Below, piece after piece: positions 1-6,676 of a stretch of DNA of 8,167 bases (positions within the stretch are counted from its first letter, which is position 1; each line of letters starts with the position of its first letter). The stretch spans positions 1-8,167 of the forward strand of contig JAEWDX010000398.1 in the NCBI GenBank assembly GCA_023389895.1, in the 5' to 3' direction. Under the pieces are notes generated by a model. The model was not told the origin of the DNA, made no database searches, and was given only the letters and a program-made list of their open reading frames with translations. Made by a program: the position numbers and the translations under genes. The stretch comes from Bacillota bacterium. GTDB lineage: Bacteria > Bacillota > Bacilli > Bacillales > Cytobacillaceae.

Positions 1-16
1 AATATGGTACATATTG

Positions 17-1369
17 TTAGATTACCTCATCAAAGAATGGCTCTGCATTTTGCAGCTTATCAACCTTTTCTTCATGTCCATTATCGGTGTTAATAAAAAT
101 TCGATAAGTATCATTTCCTAACGTTCCTATAAACTCATAGCAAAGTACTTCCTCGTTCAGATCATTAATGATAATAGCTAAACCATCTTCCATAATCTTT
201 AATTGTGGATTAATTTTTGCTTTCGCATCATCAAAGGAAATAACCGGTTTAGTAATATCGCGTTCATGATTGGCTTGCCAATAATCAACTGCAGAGAAAC
301 CAACCATCTTTCCGTCGTCCAAGGCGATTTTTATTTTTATTGTATCCGGATAGATTCGAATATTGTTTTGGGTTGAAACAAATGAAAAAACACCGATATG
401 ATCATACTGTGTACTTTCAAAAAGTTCTAAATCCTTAAACCCATTTCCCTTTAAAAATCCCTTTGCTTTTTCACTTGCATCATTCAAGCTGATATTTTGT
501 TTTTTTACATCTCTTGAATTAATAAACCAAATCGGGTACCCTCCCTTTTTCAAAATGTCCATATTTACTTCTTGGTTTGTTTTTTTATCATGGAGCGAAA
601 CACTGTAAAATCCATATTTCGATCCATCCCCATTTTCTGTTACATTGACCTTTATTTGCTTATCCTTAAAAGCGGCAAACTTTTTCGCAGCTGCTACCGC
701 CTCCTCAGCAGAAATTTCACGACCTTTTATAAGTTTAAAATCATTGTCTTTTCTTTCCATACTTACATAAGTTGGACCGAAATCAGTTTCTCCATATCCC
801 TCAACTGCTTTTTCTACTGTTTTAAATCCATCAATAATCGTATTATCACTTGCCTCCTTGCCTGAAGCAAGCGCCATTTCAACATCCATCCAGCGAAGAT
901 TATTTTTCATCGCTAAATGCTGGACTTTTCGCAGTTCATTCTGAATATCCGCTGCTTGAGTATATAATTCTTGCAATGACTCATATTCTTTGTTTGACAA
1001 CGGCTCTTTATCTAAATCTCTTACTGCTGTCCGATAACTATAATCACCTATTCTTGCAAGAAACTCCTCTGTTTTATTGAATGGGAGCAGTGTTAATGGA
1101 AGTTGACCAACACTGTTATGCGCCTCAGAGGTCAATCTCCATACTTCTGTTAATGCTGGAGATAAGGATTTCCGTGAATTCATCGCTAATGTTGTTCCAA
1201 TTTTGTCATGCAATAAATCAATTTGATAGGTTAAATTATGAAAAGCACTTTGATAATTGTTTTCGGCATTAATTAAGATTGCATTTTTCTCACGATGTTC
1301 TTGATAACCCCAATAAGCTGTTCCTACAACACCTAATGCTAATACACCAATTAATAATCCCCTTAACAT
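17..1369 (-). CDS. ypeB: Germination protein YpeB (PepSY-repeat, spore inner-membrane anchored)
   Basis: The 450-residue product matches YpeB in length and layout. YpeB is needed for stable accumulation of the cortex-lytic enzyme SleB in dormant spores, and the two proteins depend on each other (known for the family). Residues 5-21 form one hydrophobic N-terminal segment, a signal anchor. Residues 25-205 are charged and largely helical. The C-terminal half carries three PepSY-like units, with helix starts at about 217-233 (GREISAEEAV), 293-311 (ISLNDASEKA) and 377-392 (ISFDDAKAKI); the last ends in the typical YRIFINTDNG strand. The start is an ATG 12 bp after the sleB stop with GAGGTG (1375-1380) five bases upstream, so it is translated as the second gene of a sleB-ypeB operon. 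The stop is TAA at 17-19. No terminator is visible in the 16 bases left before the window edge. The gene looks complete and intact. Identification is firm. Confidence 0.95.
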   Translation of the reverse strand: MLRGLLIGVLALGVVGTAYWGYQEHREKNAILINAENNYQSAFHNLTYQIDLLHDKIGTTLAMNSRKSLSPALTEVWRLTSEAHNSVGQLPLTLLPFNKTEEFLARIGDYSYRTAVRDLDKEPLSNKEYESLQELYTQAADIQNELRKVQHLAMKNNLRWMDVEMALASGKEASDNTIIDGFKTVEKAVEGYGETDFGPTYVSMERKDNDFKLIKGREISAEEAVAAAKKFAAFKDKQIKVNVTENGDGSKYGFYSVSLHDKKTNQEVNMDILKKGGYPIWFINSRDVKKQNISLNDASEKAKGFLKGNGFKDLELFESTQYDHIGVFSFVSTQNNIRIYPDTIKIKIALDDGKMVGFSAVDYWQANHERDITKPVISFDDAKAKINPQLKIMEDGLAIIINDLNEEVLCYEFIGTLGNDTYRIFINTDNGHEEKVDKLQNAEPFFDEVI

Positions 1370-1381
1370 TTCTTCACCTCA

Positions 1382-2119
1382 TTATTTGCAGAATATATGT
1401 TTACCAATCTGCTTAATTTGTGGTCTTGACCAAATCCATGCGCTTGTCGCAGTATCTGGATTAAAATAATATATTGCTTGCCCAGTAGGATCCCAGCCAT
1501 TGATTGCATCTAATACTGCTTTTTTTGCACTTTCATTCGGCGTCAGCCAAATTTGGCCATCTGCAACGGCTGTAAAGGCACGAGGCTCAAAAATGACACC
1601 AGATATTGTGTTTGGAAAGCTTGCACTCTTAACTCGATTTAAAATTACCGACGCAACGGCAACTTGACCAATATATGGTTCTCCTCTAGCTTCACCGTAT
1701 ACAGCATTTGCCATTAATTGAATATCGTTTTGCGAATAGCCGCTTGGAGTATTCGTAGCAGTCGGCTTTGTACTTGTACTGCCTTGATTAGCTGTTGACT
1801 TTGTATATTTTGTTGATTTCAATAATTTTGCCTTCGTTGTTTCACCAGCTAAACCATCAATTTTAAGTCCAAACTCATCCTGAAAATTTCTTAATGCCCA
1901 ATAAGTGCCCCAGCCAAATACACCGTCAATTTTTCCCGTATAAAACCCTATGTACTGCAACCGGGACTGCAACTCAATTACATCTTCCCCAACTGCTCCT
2001 CTTTGGATCACTTGATTCGAAAAGGCTTTAACATGCTCTTCATTGTCACTCATAGGAATGATTAGCATACAAAGAAAAACGAGCAGAAAAACTTTTGGAA
2101 ATAATAAGATTTGTTTCAT
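1382..2119 (-). CDS. sleB: Spore cortex-lytic enzyme SleB
   Basis: This 245-residue exported peptidoglycan hydrolase degrades cortex containing muramic-delta-lactam during germination (known family role: lytic transglycosylase). Residues 1-22 form a signal peptide with a hydrophobic core (LLFPKVFLLVFLCMLII). Residues about 38-100 are a PG_binding_1 repeat (RGAVGEDVIELQSRL, then IDGVFGWGT and the second half FGLKIDGLAG). Residues 101-128 are a Ser/Thr/Asn-rich linker. Residues 129-245 are the Hydrolase_2 (SleB) catalytic domain. The YGEARGE motif contains the likely catalytic Glu143, and AIYYFNP and WIWSRPQIKQIGKHIF are typical family blocks. The ATG has GGAGGT (2128-2133) eight bases upstream. 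ypeB follows 12 bp downstream, the usual order for this germination pair. Nothing is broken or missing. Confidence 0.96.
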   Translation of the reverse strand: MKQILLFPKVFLLVFLCMLIIPMSDNEEHVKAFSNQVIQRGAVGEDVIELQSRLQYIGFYTGKIDGVFGWGTYWALRNFQDEFGLKIDGLAGETTKAKLLKSTKYTKSTANQGSTSTKPTATNTPSGYSQNDIQLMANAVYGEARGEPYIGQVAVASVILNRVKSASFPNTISGVIFEPRAFTAVADGQIWLTPNESAKKAVLDAINGWDPTGQAIYYFNPDTATSAWIWSRPQIKQIGKHIFCK

Positions 2120-2158
2120 TGATTGTAACCTCCAAAGTGATTCTTTCTATATTATCTC

Positions 2159-2187
2159 TATATTTTGTAATTGAAGGTTTTTTATAC
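2159..2187 (-). promoter_or_regulatory. Candidate sigma-G promoter for sleB-ypeB
   Basis: Read on the minus strand, GTATA (2187-2183) fits the sigma-G -35 pattern GHATR. Seventeen bases later AAATATA (2165-2159) fits five of seven positions of the -10 pattern CATWHTA. Transcription would start about 33 bases before the sleB ATG. Sigma-G control of sleB is known in B. subtilis; its use here is inferred. The spacer is one base shorter than the usual 18 and the -10 lacks the preferred leading C, so confidence is limited. Confidence 0.4.
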
Positions 2188-2222
2188 AAAAAAAACTCTT
2201 CATTTTAAAAATGGAGAGTTTT
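2188..2222 (-). terminator. Rho-independent terminator after prsW
   Basis: AAAACTCT at 2192-2199 pairs with AGAGTTTT at 2215-2222. A further CAT/ATG pairing lies inside it after one mismatch (a G-U pair on the other strand). On the minus strand the stem is followed by a run of eight T residues (2195-2188, the first four shared with the stem). The hairpin starts at the base next to the prsW stop codon. The stem also ends in T residues on the plus strand, so it could work in both directions. Confidence 0.8.
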
Positions 2223-2894
2223 TTAGAAATCAAACTGATTTTTATAAAATTTTTCGCTCATTAAGCGGGCCTTTTTCACTTTTCTTAAACCGAACCACCA
2301 AAGGAAAATCATAAAGGGTAACATTATATAGAGCCAATGTTCCAGCGTTATTAAAATAAAATCATAAATACCATGAAGCAGGAACGGGAATAATAATGAA
2401 AATACTAGCCATTTAGATTTAGAAGTTGAAGTGAATTTACTTTTTCCGATATAATAGCCCATGATAACACCAAATAATGCATGGCTTGATACAGGGAGAA
2501 GCGCTCTTCCAACCGCAAACCCTACCCCGTTGGAAACGAGATACATAATATTTTCTAATGTTGCAAATCCAAGAGAAACGGAAGCGCCATAAACGATGCC
2601 ATCATATGGCTCATCAAAGTCAGCATGCTGATAAACAACATAGAAAAGAATGAACCATTTGAAAAATTCTTCGAGCAAGCTTGTGGAAATAAACGCATGA
2701 ATAAAGCTTGATTGAAAAATATTTTCCACTTCAAGAATGTATTGAATAAACATAATTGGAAAAACGAGTAGGGCTCCAAACATGAATGTTTTAAATACAG
2801 TGGAGATCGGCTCTGAATCATATTGATCTTTTAAATAAAAAAAACTTAATAATGCTAGTCCAGGGGCAATACCCGCTGTTAAAATTCCAAGCAT
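2223..2894 (-). CDS. prsW: Intramembrane glutamic protease PrsW (site-1 protease for RsiW)
   Basis: This is a 223-residue polytopic membrane protein, close to the roughly 218 residues of B. subtilis PrsW. About seven hydrophobic segments are visible (around 3-20, 35-53, 67-89, 98-120, 133-149, 162-184 and 186-203). The signature EExxxK motif is present as E75-E76-F-F-K79 (LLEEFFKW). The conserved second-half motifs SSHALFG (His138) and LLHGIYDF (His174) are also present. In B. subtilis PrsW makes the first cut in the anti-sigma factor RsiW after antimicrobial-peptide or envelope stress, leading to release of sigma-W; rsiW is not in this window. The ATG has GAGGG (2901-2905) six bases upstream. 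It is transcribed alone: its own terminator follows immediately and ansA diverges upstream. All catalytic motifs are intact. Confidence 0.93.
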   Translation of the reverse strand: MLGILTAGIAPGLALLSFFYLKDQYDSEPISTVFKTFMFGALLVFPIMFIQYILEVENIFQSSFIHAFISTSLLEEFFKWFILFYVVYQHADFDEPYDGIVYGASVSLGFATLENIMYLVSNGVGFAVGRALLPVSSHALFGVIMGYYIGKSKFTSTSKSKWLVFSLLFPFLLHGIYDFILITLEHWLYIMLPFMIFLWWFGLRKVKKARLMSEKFYKNQFDF

Positions 2895-3043
2895 GTGCTG
2901 CCCTCATTTCATCTTTTTTTGTTAAAAGATAGATAAATTTTCGGGTTAAATGCGCATCTAGCTTAAGCGCTTTTCTTAATCGTAACATGTTATGAAAAGA
3001 AAGAAAACTGGAAGCTGAAAAGATTATATTTGGGGGATACAGG
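2895..3043. promoter_or_regulatory. Divergent prsW/ansA regulatory region
   Basis: This 149-bp gap must hold the promoters of both divergent genes. The clearest ansA candidate is an extended -10, TGTTATGAA (2988-2996), but no good -35 lies at the right distance. The palindrome AAGCGCTT (2965-2972) just upstream resembles the core of a CcpA cre site (the ideal cre has AAAGCGCTTT at its centre) but lacks the outer TG and CA. The ansA ribosome binding site is GGGGG (3032-3036), seven bases before its ATG. No convincing prsW promoter was found. No small gene is visible here. Confidence 0.35.
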
Positions 3044-4018
3044 ATGAAAAAGAAAAAAGTTCTAATTATTCATACAGGTGGCACCATATCCATGAGTGAG
3101 GATACTGAAACAGGAGCAGTAAGTCCAACTGCTCATAATCCATTAATGGAAAAAACATCTGAATTACAATCGATTTCAGATATCATCGTAGAAGAACCTT
3201 ACCATCTTCCTTCACCACATATTACGCCAGTCGAGATGTATAAGCTAAAAGAAATAATTGAATCATATCAAGCGCAAAATATTTCAGGTGTTGTTATTAC
3301 ACATGGAACTGACACATTAGAAGAAACCGCTTATTTTCTCGACTTAACCGTTGAAAGTTCGCTGCCGATCGTTGTAACTGGAGCCATGCGTTCGAGCAAT
3401 GAAATTGGTGCCGACGGTCTTTACAATTTAATGTCTGCTATTCGGGTTGCCTCCTGTGATGAAGCAAGAAATAAAGGGGTGCTCGTTGTTCTTAATGATG
3501 AAATTCATACAGCAGAAAATGTTACGAAGACTCATACTAGCAATATTTCTACTTTCCAAAGTCCTCAATACGGGCCTATTGGAATTGTTACAAAAAGAGG
3601 GATACTTTTCCATCACTTCCCAGCTAATCATCAATGCTATCCTATTCAAGATCTTTCGAAACGAGTTGCCTTAATCAAAACCCATGCGGGTATGGATTCA
3701 ACCCTTCTATTTGCTATTAGGGATCTTCAATATCATGGTGTTGTTATTGAAGCATTAGGACAGGGCAATCTACCACCAGCTGCTGTTGAAGGGATAAAAG
3801 GGCTAATCGAAAATAATATTCCTGTTGTCCTCGTTTCTCGTTGCTTCAATGGAATTGCTGAAGATATTTATAGTTACGAAGGCGGCGGAAAAAATTTAAA
3901 AGACTTAGGTGTTATTTTCTCAAATGGACTAAATGGACAAAAAGCACGAATTAAATTACTCATTGGTTTGGCCTACACAACTGATACGAAGAAAATTGAA
4001 AATATGTTTAGAATCTAA
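3044..4018 (+). CDS. ansA: L-asparaginase, cytoplasmic type (AnsA)
   Basis: This 324-residue enzyme hydrolyses L-asparagine to L-aspartate and ammonium. The N-terminal strand leads into TGGTIS (11-16), with Thr14 in the position of the catalytic nucleophile. The second signature, ITHGTDTLEETAYF (85-98), supplies Thr89 and Asp90. Lys162, in VTKTHTSN, completes the Thr-Lys-Asp triad; by motif alignment these correspond to Thr12, Thr89, Asp90 and Lys162 of E. coli asparaginase II. There is no signal peptide, so it should be cytosolic. GGGGG lies seven bases before the ATG. It is the only plus-strand gene in the window and ends in a strong terminator, so it is monocistronic. No aspartase gene (ansB) follows, unlike the ansAB operon of B. 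subtilis, and no ansR-like regulator is nearby. Asparaginase identity is firm; the exact substrate preference over glutamine cannot be read from the sequence. Confidence 0.94.
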   Translation: MKKKKVLIIHTGGTISMSEDTETGAVSPTAHNPLMEKTSELQSISDIIVEEPYHLPSPHITPVEMYKLKEIIESYQAQNISGVVITHGTDTLEETAYFLDLTVESSLPIVVTGAMRSSNEIGADGLYNLMSAIRVASCDEARNKGVLVVLNDEIHTAENVTKTHTSNISTFQSPQYGPIGIVTKRGILFHHFPANHQCYPIQDLSKRVALIKTHAGMDSTLLFAIRDLQYHGVVIEALGQGNLPPAAVEGIKGLIENNIPVVLVSRCFNGIAEDIYSYEGGGKNLKDLGVIFSNGLNGQKARIKLLIGLAYTTDTKKIENMFRI

Positions 4019-4036
4019 AGTTTGAAGTTTTAAACT

Positions 4037-4084
4037 GAGAAATTAGGAAATCAGTTAGGAGAACGATTTCCTAATTTCTTTTTT
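4037..4084 (+). terminator. Rho-independent terminator after ansA
   Basis: A perfect 14-bp stem forms between 4039-4052 (GAAATTAGGAAATC) and 4065-4078, with a 12-base loop. It is followed on the plus strand by six T residues (4079-4084). It sits about 20 bases after the ansA stop, in the 91-bp gap between convergent ansA and ypdA. On the minus strand the downstream bases are only weakly T-rich, so it is primarily the ansA terminator, though it may also stop ypdA transcripts. Confidence 0.9.
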
Positions 4085-4109
4085 CATTTCCTCTATCTAG
4101 TATTTATCC

Positions 4110-5078
4110 TTAACCATGGTTTTTCTTTTTAATGGCTTCAGCGATTAACTCACCATGATAACGACCATTTTCTATAAAAATTTCATTTGCATTATTTCCT
4201 GCAGCAATTACACCTGCAATAAAGATTCCTTCAATATTTGTTTCCATTGAAGCAGAATCGAAAAAAGGTCTTCCAGTTTCTCGATCAATTTGAACCCCCA
4301 TGCTTTCAAGAAAACGATGGTCAGGATGATAGCCAGTCATCGCAAATACGAAATCATTGCTAATTTCATATTCAGCACCGTTTTTCATATAGACTATTTT
4401 ATCAGGATAAATTTGCTTTATATTAGCATTGAATTCCATTTTAATTACTTCATTTCGAATTAATGAATCAAATTCCGGCAATATCCATGGCTTAATACTT
4501 GGCGAATACTCACTTCCTCGATAAATAACCGTCACTCTTGCACCAGCTTTAACTAATTCTAACGCAGTATCAACACATGAATTTTTTCCGCCAACTACAA
4601 CAACATCTTTATTAAAAAACGGATGTGCTTCTTTAAAATAGTGGAACACTTTTGGTAAGTCTTCACCAGGAATGTTCATGTAATTCGGATGATCATAATA
4701 ACCCGTTGCGATAATTACATTGCTAGTCATATACTTCGCTTTATCCGTCATGACAATCATTTCTTCATGTTGTTTCGAAACGTTTAATACCTTTTCAAAC
4801 GCATGAACCCGGATGCTTTTTCTTTTGACAACTTCACGATAATAAGATAGCGCCTCATTTCTTCGCGGCTTATACTCAGTAGAAATAAATGGTACATCAC
4901 CAATCTCTAATTTTTCACTCGTGCTAAAAAAAGTTTGATGCGTTGGATAATGAAAAATCGAATGAACGATATTCCCTTTTTCAATGACAAGTGGGTTCAT
5001 CCCAATTGTCTGAAGTGCGATTGCTGCGGCTAACCCACAAGGGCCTCCTCCAACAATAATGGTCTCTTCTCTATTCAT
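4110..5078 (-). CDS. ypdA: Bacillithiol disulfide reductase YpdA (Bdr)
   Basis: This is a 322-residue FAD- and NADPH-dependent flavoprotein. YpdA reduces bacillithiol disulfide to restore reduced bacillithiol in Firmicutes (known for the family). The FAD-binding glycine motif is IIVGGGPCGLAAA (7-19) and contains Cys14, the redox-active residue described for YpdA. VIIATGYYD (121-129) and GIFIAGV (284-290) are the other flavoprotein motifs. VVVVGGKNSCVDTALEL (159-175) is the second dinucleotide (NADPH) site. I chose the ATG at 5078: GAGGAG (5089-5094) lies ten bases upstream, and this start puts the active Cys at position 14 as in characterised homologues. An upstream TTG at 5099 would add seven residues but has no ribosome binding site of its own. 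The 5' leader contains overlapping hairpins (see 5111-5170). Gene order next to gudB matches B. subtilis. Confidence 0.94.
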   Translation of the reverse strand: MNREETIIVGGGPCGLAAAIALQTIGMNPLVIEKGNIVHSIFHYPTHQTFFSTSEKLEIGDVPFISTEYKPRRNEALSYYREVVKRKSIRVHAFEKVLNVSKQHEEMIVMTDKAKYMTSNVIIATGYYDHPNYMNIPGEDLPKVFHYFKEAHPFFNKDVVVVGGKNSCVDTALELVKAGARVTVIYRGSEYSPSIKPWILPEFDSLIRNEVIKMEFNANIKQIYPDKIVYMKNGAEYEISNDFVFAMTGYHPDHRFLESMGVQIDRETGRPFFDSASMETNIEGIFIAGVIAAGNNANEIFIENGRYHGELIAEAIKKKNHG

Positions 5079-5110
5079 AAGTCTTAATCTCCTCATCAAA
5101 TCGGCATTAG

Positions 5111-5170
5111 AAAAACTTGGCGTTCGCCAAGTCCTTTCGGCGAATACCCTAGCTTTTCTTATGCGGTATT
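5111..5170 (-). promoter_or_regulatory. Overlapping hairpins in the ypdA leader, attenuator-like
   Basis: On the minus strand, upstream of ypdA, ACTTGGCG (5132-5125) and CGCCAAGT (5122-5115) form a perfect inverted repeat ending in TTTTT (5115-5111), a terminator-like structure 17 bases before the ypdA ribosome binding site. The segment GGCGAA (5128-5123) inside it can instead pair with TTCGCC (5144-5139) upstream, which would break the terminator. A third pairing, AATACC (5170-5165) with GGTATT (5148-5143), overlaps TTCGCC by two bases and would release the terminator again. The pairings are seen directly; regulation is inferred. It could also be a constitutive terminator or an old dispersed repeat. 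No known riboswitch or T-box motif is recognised. Confidence 0.4.
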
Positions 5171-5240
5171 ATTTGCAGTAATTTATACAAATGTAATTTT
5201 ACTTTAGCACGTTAAAAAACTTAAACTTTCCTAATAGCTA

Positions 5241-5273
5241 AAAAATCCCCTATCAATATGATAGGAGATTTTT
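5241..5273 (-). terminator. Rho-independent terminator after gudB
   Basis: AAAAATC (5241-5247) pairs with GATTTTT (5267-5273). After one mismatch CCTATC (5249-5254) pairs with GATAGG (5260-5265), around a five-base loop. It starts 22 bases after the gudB stop codon. The flanking A and T runs make it symmetrical, so it may act in both directions, but only gudB reads toward it. Confidence 0.85.
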
Positions 5274-5295
5274 GTCATATGTTCAAACGAATTGA

Positions 5296-6570
5296 TTATA
5301 CCCAACCACGGAATCTGGATGCCTCAGCCATTTTCCGAACGCCAACCATATAGGCAGCTAAACGCATATCTACTCGACGTGATTGTGCAGTTTCATAAAT
5401 ATTTTCAAATGATTGCACTAATATTTTTTCGAGCTTTTCATCAATTTCTTCTTCTGACCAGTAGTAACCTTGGTTATTTTGTACCCATTCAAAATAGGAT
5501 ACTGTTACTCCACCAGAAGATGCTAAAACGTCTGGAACTAGTAAAATTCCTCTATCCGTTAAAATTTGCGTTGCTTCTAATGTTGTCGGACCATTAGCTG
5601 CTTCAACAAGAATTTTCGCTTTTATATTATGGGCATTTTCATCCGTAATTTGATTTTCAATTGCAGCTGGAACTAAAATATCACAATCTAATTCCAACAG
5701 TTCTTTATTTGTAATTGTATCATTAAATAAATTTGTTACTGTACCGAAGCTATCACGACGATCAAGTAAATAATCGATGTCAAGACCATTTGGATCATAT
5801 AAAGCTCCATATGCATCTGAAATACCGATTACTTTCGCACCAGCATCATGAAGGAATTTCGATAAGAAGCTTCCTGCATTTCCAAATCCTTGAACAACTA
5901 CGCGTGCTCCTTCTAATTCAATGCCAAGCTTCTTCGCTGCCTCTCGAATACAAATTGTAACCCCTTTTGCTGTTGCTGATTCTCTACCATGAGAACCACC
6001 TAGTACTAATGGCTTTCCAGTTATGAAGCCCGGTGAATTAAATTCATCCATGCGGCTGTACTCATCCATCATCCATGCCATAATTTGTGAATTTGTAAAT
6101 ACGTCTGGCGCAGGAATATCCTTTGTTGGTCCAACAATTTGACTAATTGCGCGCACATAACCACGGCTTAATGCCTCTAATTCACGAAATGACATATTTC
6201 GTGGATCGCAAATAATTCCACCTTTTCCCCCACCATAAGGAAGATCGACAATTCCACATTTTAAACTCATCCAAATTGAAAGGGCTTTAACTTCTTTTTC
6301 TGTTACACCCGGATGGAAGCGAATTCCCCCTTTTGTTGGTCCAACAGCATCGTTATGCTGAGCTCTGAAGCCTGTAAAAACCTTTACTTTCCCATCGTCC
6401 ATCCGAACAGGAATCTTCACTGTCATCATACGAATCGGCTCTTTTAAAAGCTCATACATTTCATCGGAGTATCCCAATTTCTCCAATGCCTTATGAATAA
6501 CAGTTTGGGTTGATTTTAAAACGTCAAGCTTGTCTTCATGATTTACCTCAGTGCTATTATCAGCAACCAT
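5296..6570 (-). CDS. gudB: NAD-specific glutamate dehydrogenase, GudB type
   Basis: This 424-residue enzyme oxidatively deaminates glutamate to 2-oxoglutarate and ammonium with NAD. In the hexameric GDH family the key residues are Lys80 (GPTKGG), Lys104 (SLKCG), catalytic Lys116 (YGGGKGG) and Asp156 (PAPDV); their spacing matches Clostridium symbiosum GDH exactly. The NAD fold motif is VVQGFGNAG (225-233), and PDVLASSGG (346-354) is intact. I start it at the ATG at 6570 because AGGAGG (6578-6583) lies seven bases upstream; the ATG nine codons earlier would place that site inside the gene. The name gudB rather than rocG rests on its place between ypdA and mecB. It has a single V94-K95-A96 and lacks the nine-base duplication that inactivates gudB in B. 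subtilis 168, so it should encode an active enzyme. In B. subtilis, GDH also binds and inhibits the regulator GltC; that is not testable here. Confidence 0.95.
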   Translation of the reverse strand: MVADNSTEVNHEDKLDVLKSTQTVIHKALEKLGYSDEMYELLKEPIRMMTVKIPVRMDDGKVKVFTGFRAQHNDAVGPTKGGIRFHPGVTEKEVKALSIWMSLKCGIVDLPYGGGKGGIICDPRNMSFRELEALSRGYVRAISQIVGPTKDIPAPDVFTNSQIMAWMMDEYSRMDEFNSPGFITGKPLVLGGSHGRESATAKGVTICIREAAKKLGIELEGARVVVQGFGNAGSFLSKFLHDAGAKVIGISDAYGALYDPNGLDIDYLLDRRDSFGTVTNLFNDTITNKELLELDCDILVPAAIENQITDENAHNIKAKILVEAANGPTTLEATQILTDRGILLVPDVLASSGGVTVSYFEWVQNNQGYYWSEEEIDEKLEKILVQSFENIYETAQSRRVDMRLAAYMVGVRKMAEASRFRGWV

Positions 6571-6619
6571 TAATAATCCTCCTAAAATCTCATTCATTTA
6601 TTGTCCGCTTTCATGACAT

Positions 6620-6647
6620 AGTATACACCTTTGTTTAATTTATGCAA
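6620..6647 (-). promoter_or_regulatory. Probable sigma-A promoter of gudB
   Basis: On the minus strand TTGCAT (6647-6642) and TATACT (6625-6620) are separated by 16 bases; the -10 matches five of six consensus bases and the -35 three of six. The start of transcription would fall near 6613, about 43 bases before the gudB ATG. ATGAAAGCGGACAAT (6614-6600), at the predicted start, has a perfect left cre half (TGAAAGCG) but a poor right half, so it is only a weak second CcpA candidate. Confidence 0.55.
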
Positions 6648-6650
6648 GAT

Positions 6651-6666
6651 GAAAAACGTATTTTTC
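6651..6666. repeat. AT-rich inverted repeat beside the gudB -35
   Basis: GAAAAA (6651-6656) and TTTTTC (6661-6666) are perfect inverted arms around a four-base centre. The repeat lies three bases upstream of the proposed -35. It has the shape of an operator, or may simply act as an A/T-rich upstream promoter element. No regulator can be named from the sequence. Confidence 0.4.
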
Positions 6667-6676
6667 GTTAATTTTA

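Noticed and set aside
1..15. Short inverted repeat AATATG-GTA-CATATT just after the ypeB stop
   Set aside because: Six AT-rich pairs with a three-base loop at the window edge are too weak to call a ypeB terminator, and the flanking sequence is not available.
572..1272. Three consecutive plus-strand open frames of 63-97 codons opposite ypeB
   Set aside because: They are antisense to a well-recognised intact gene, lack plausible ribosome binding sites, and their translations look like reverse readings of it with no family resemblance.
2555..2821. Minus-strand frame of 88 codons inside prsW
   Set aside because: It overlaps prsW in another frame on the same strand, whereas prsW has all its catalytic motifs; no ribosome binding site supports it.
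2936..2950. CodY-box-like sequence AATTTTCGGGTTAAA upstream of ansA
   Set aside because: Only the left half of the CodY consensus is matched, with about six mismatches overall, too many to claim.
5292..5597. Plus-strand open frame of 101 codons opposite the 3' end of gudB
   Set aside because: It is a shadow of the highly conserved gudB reading frame and shows no independent coding signal.
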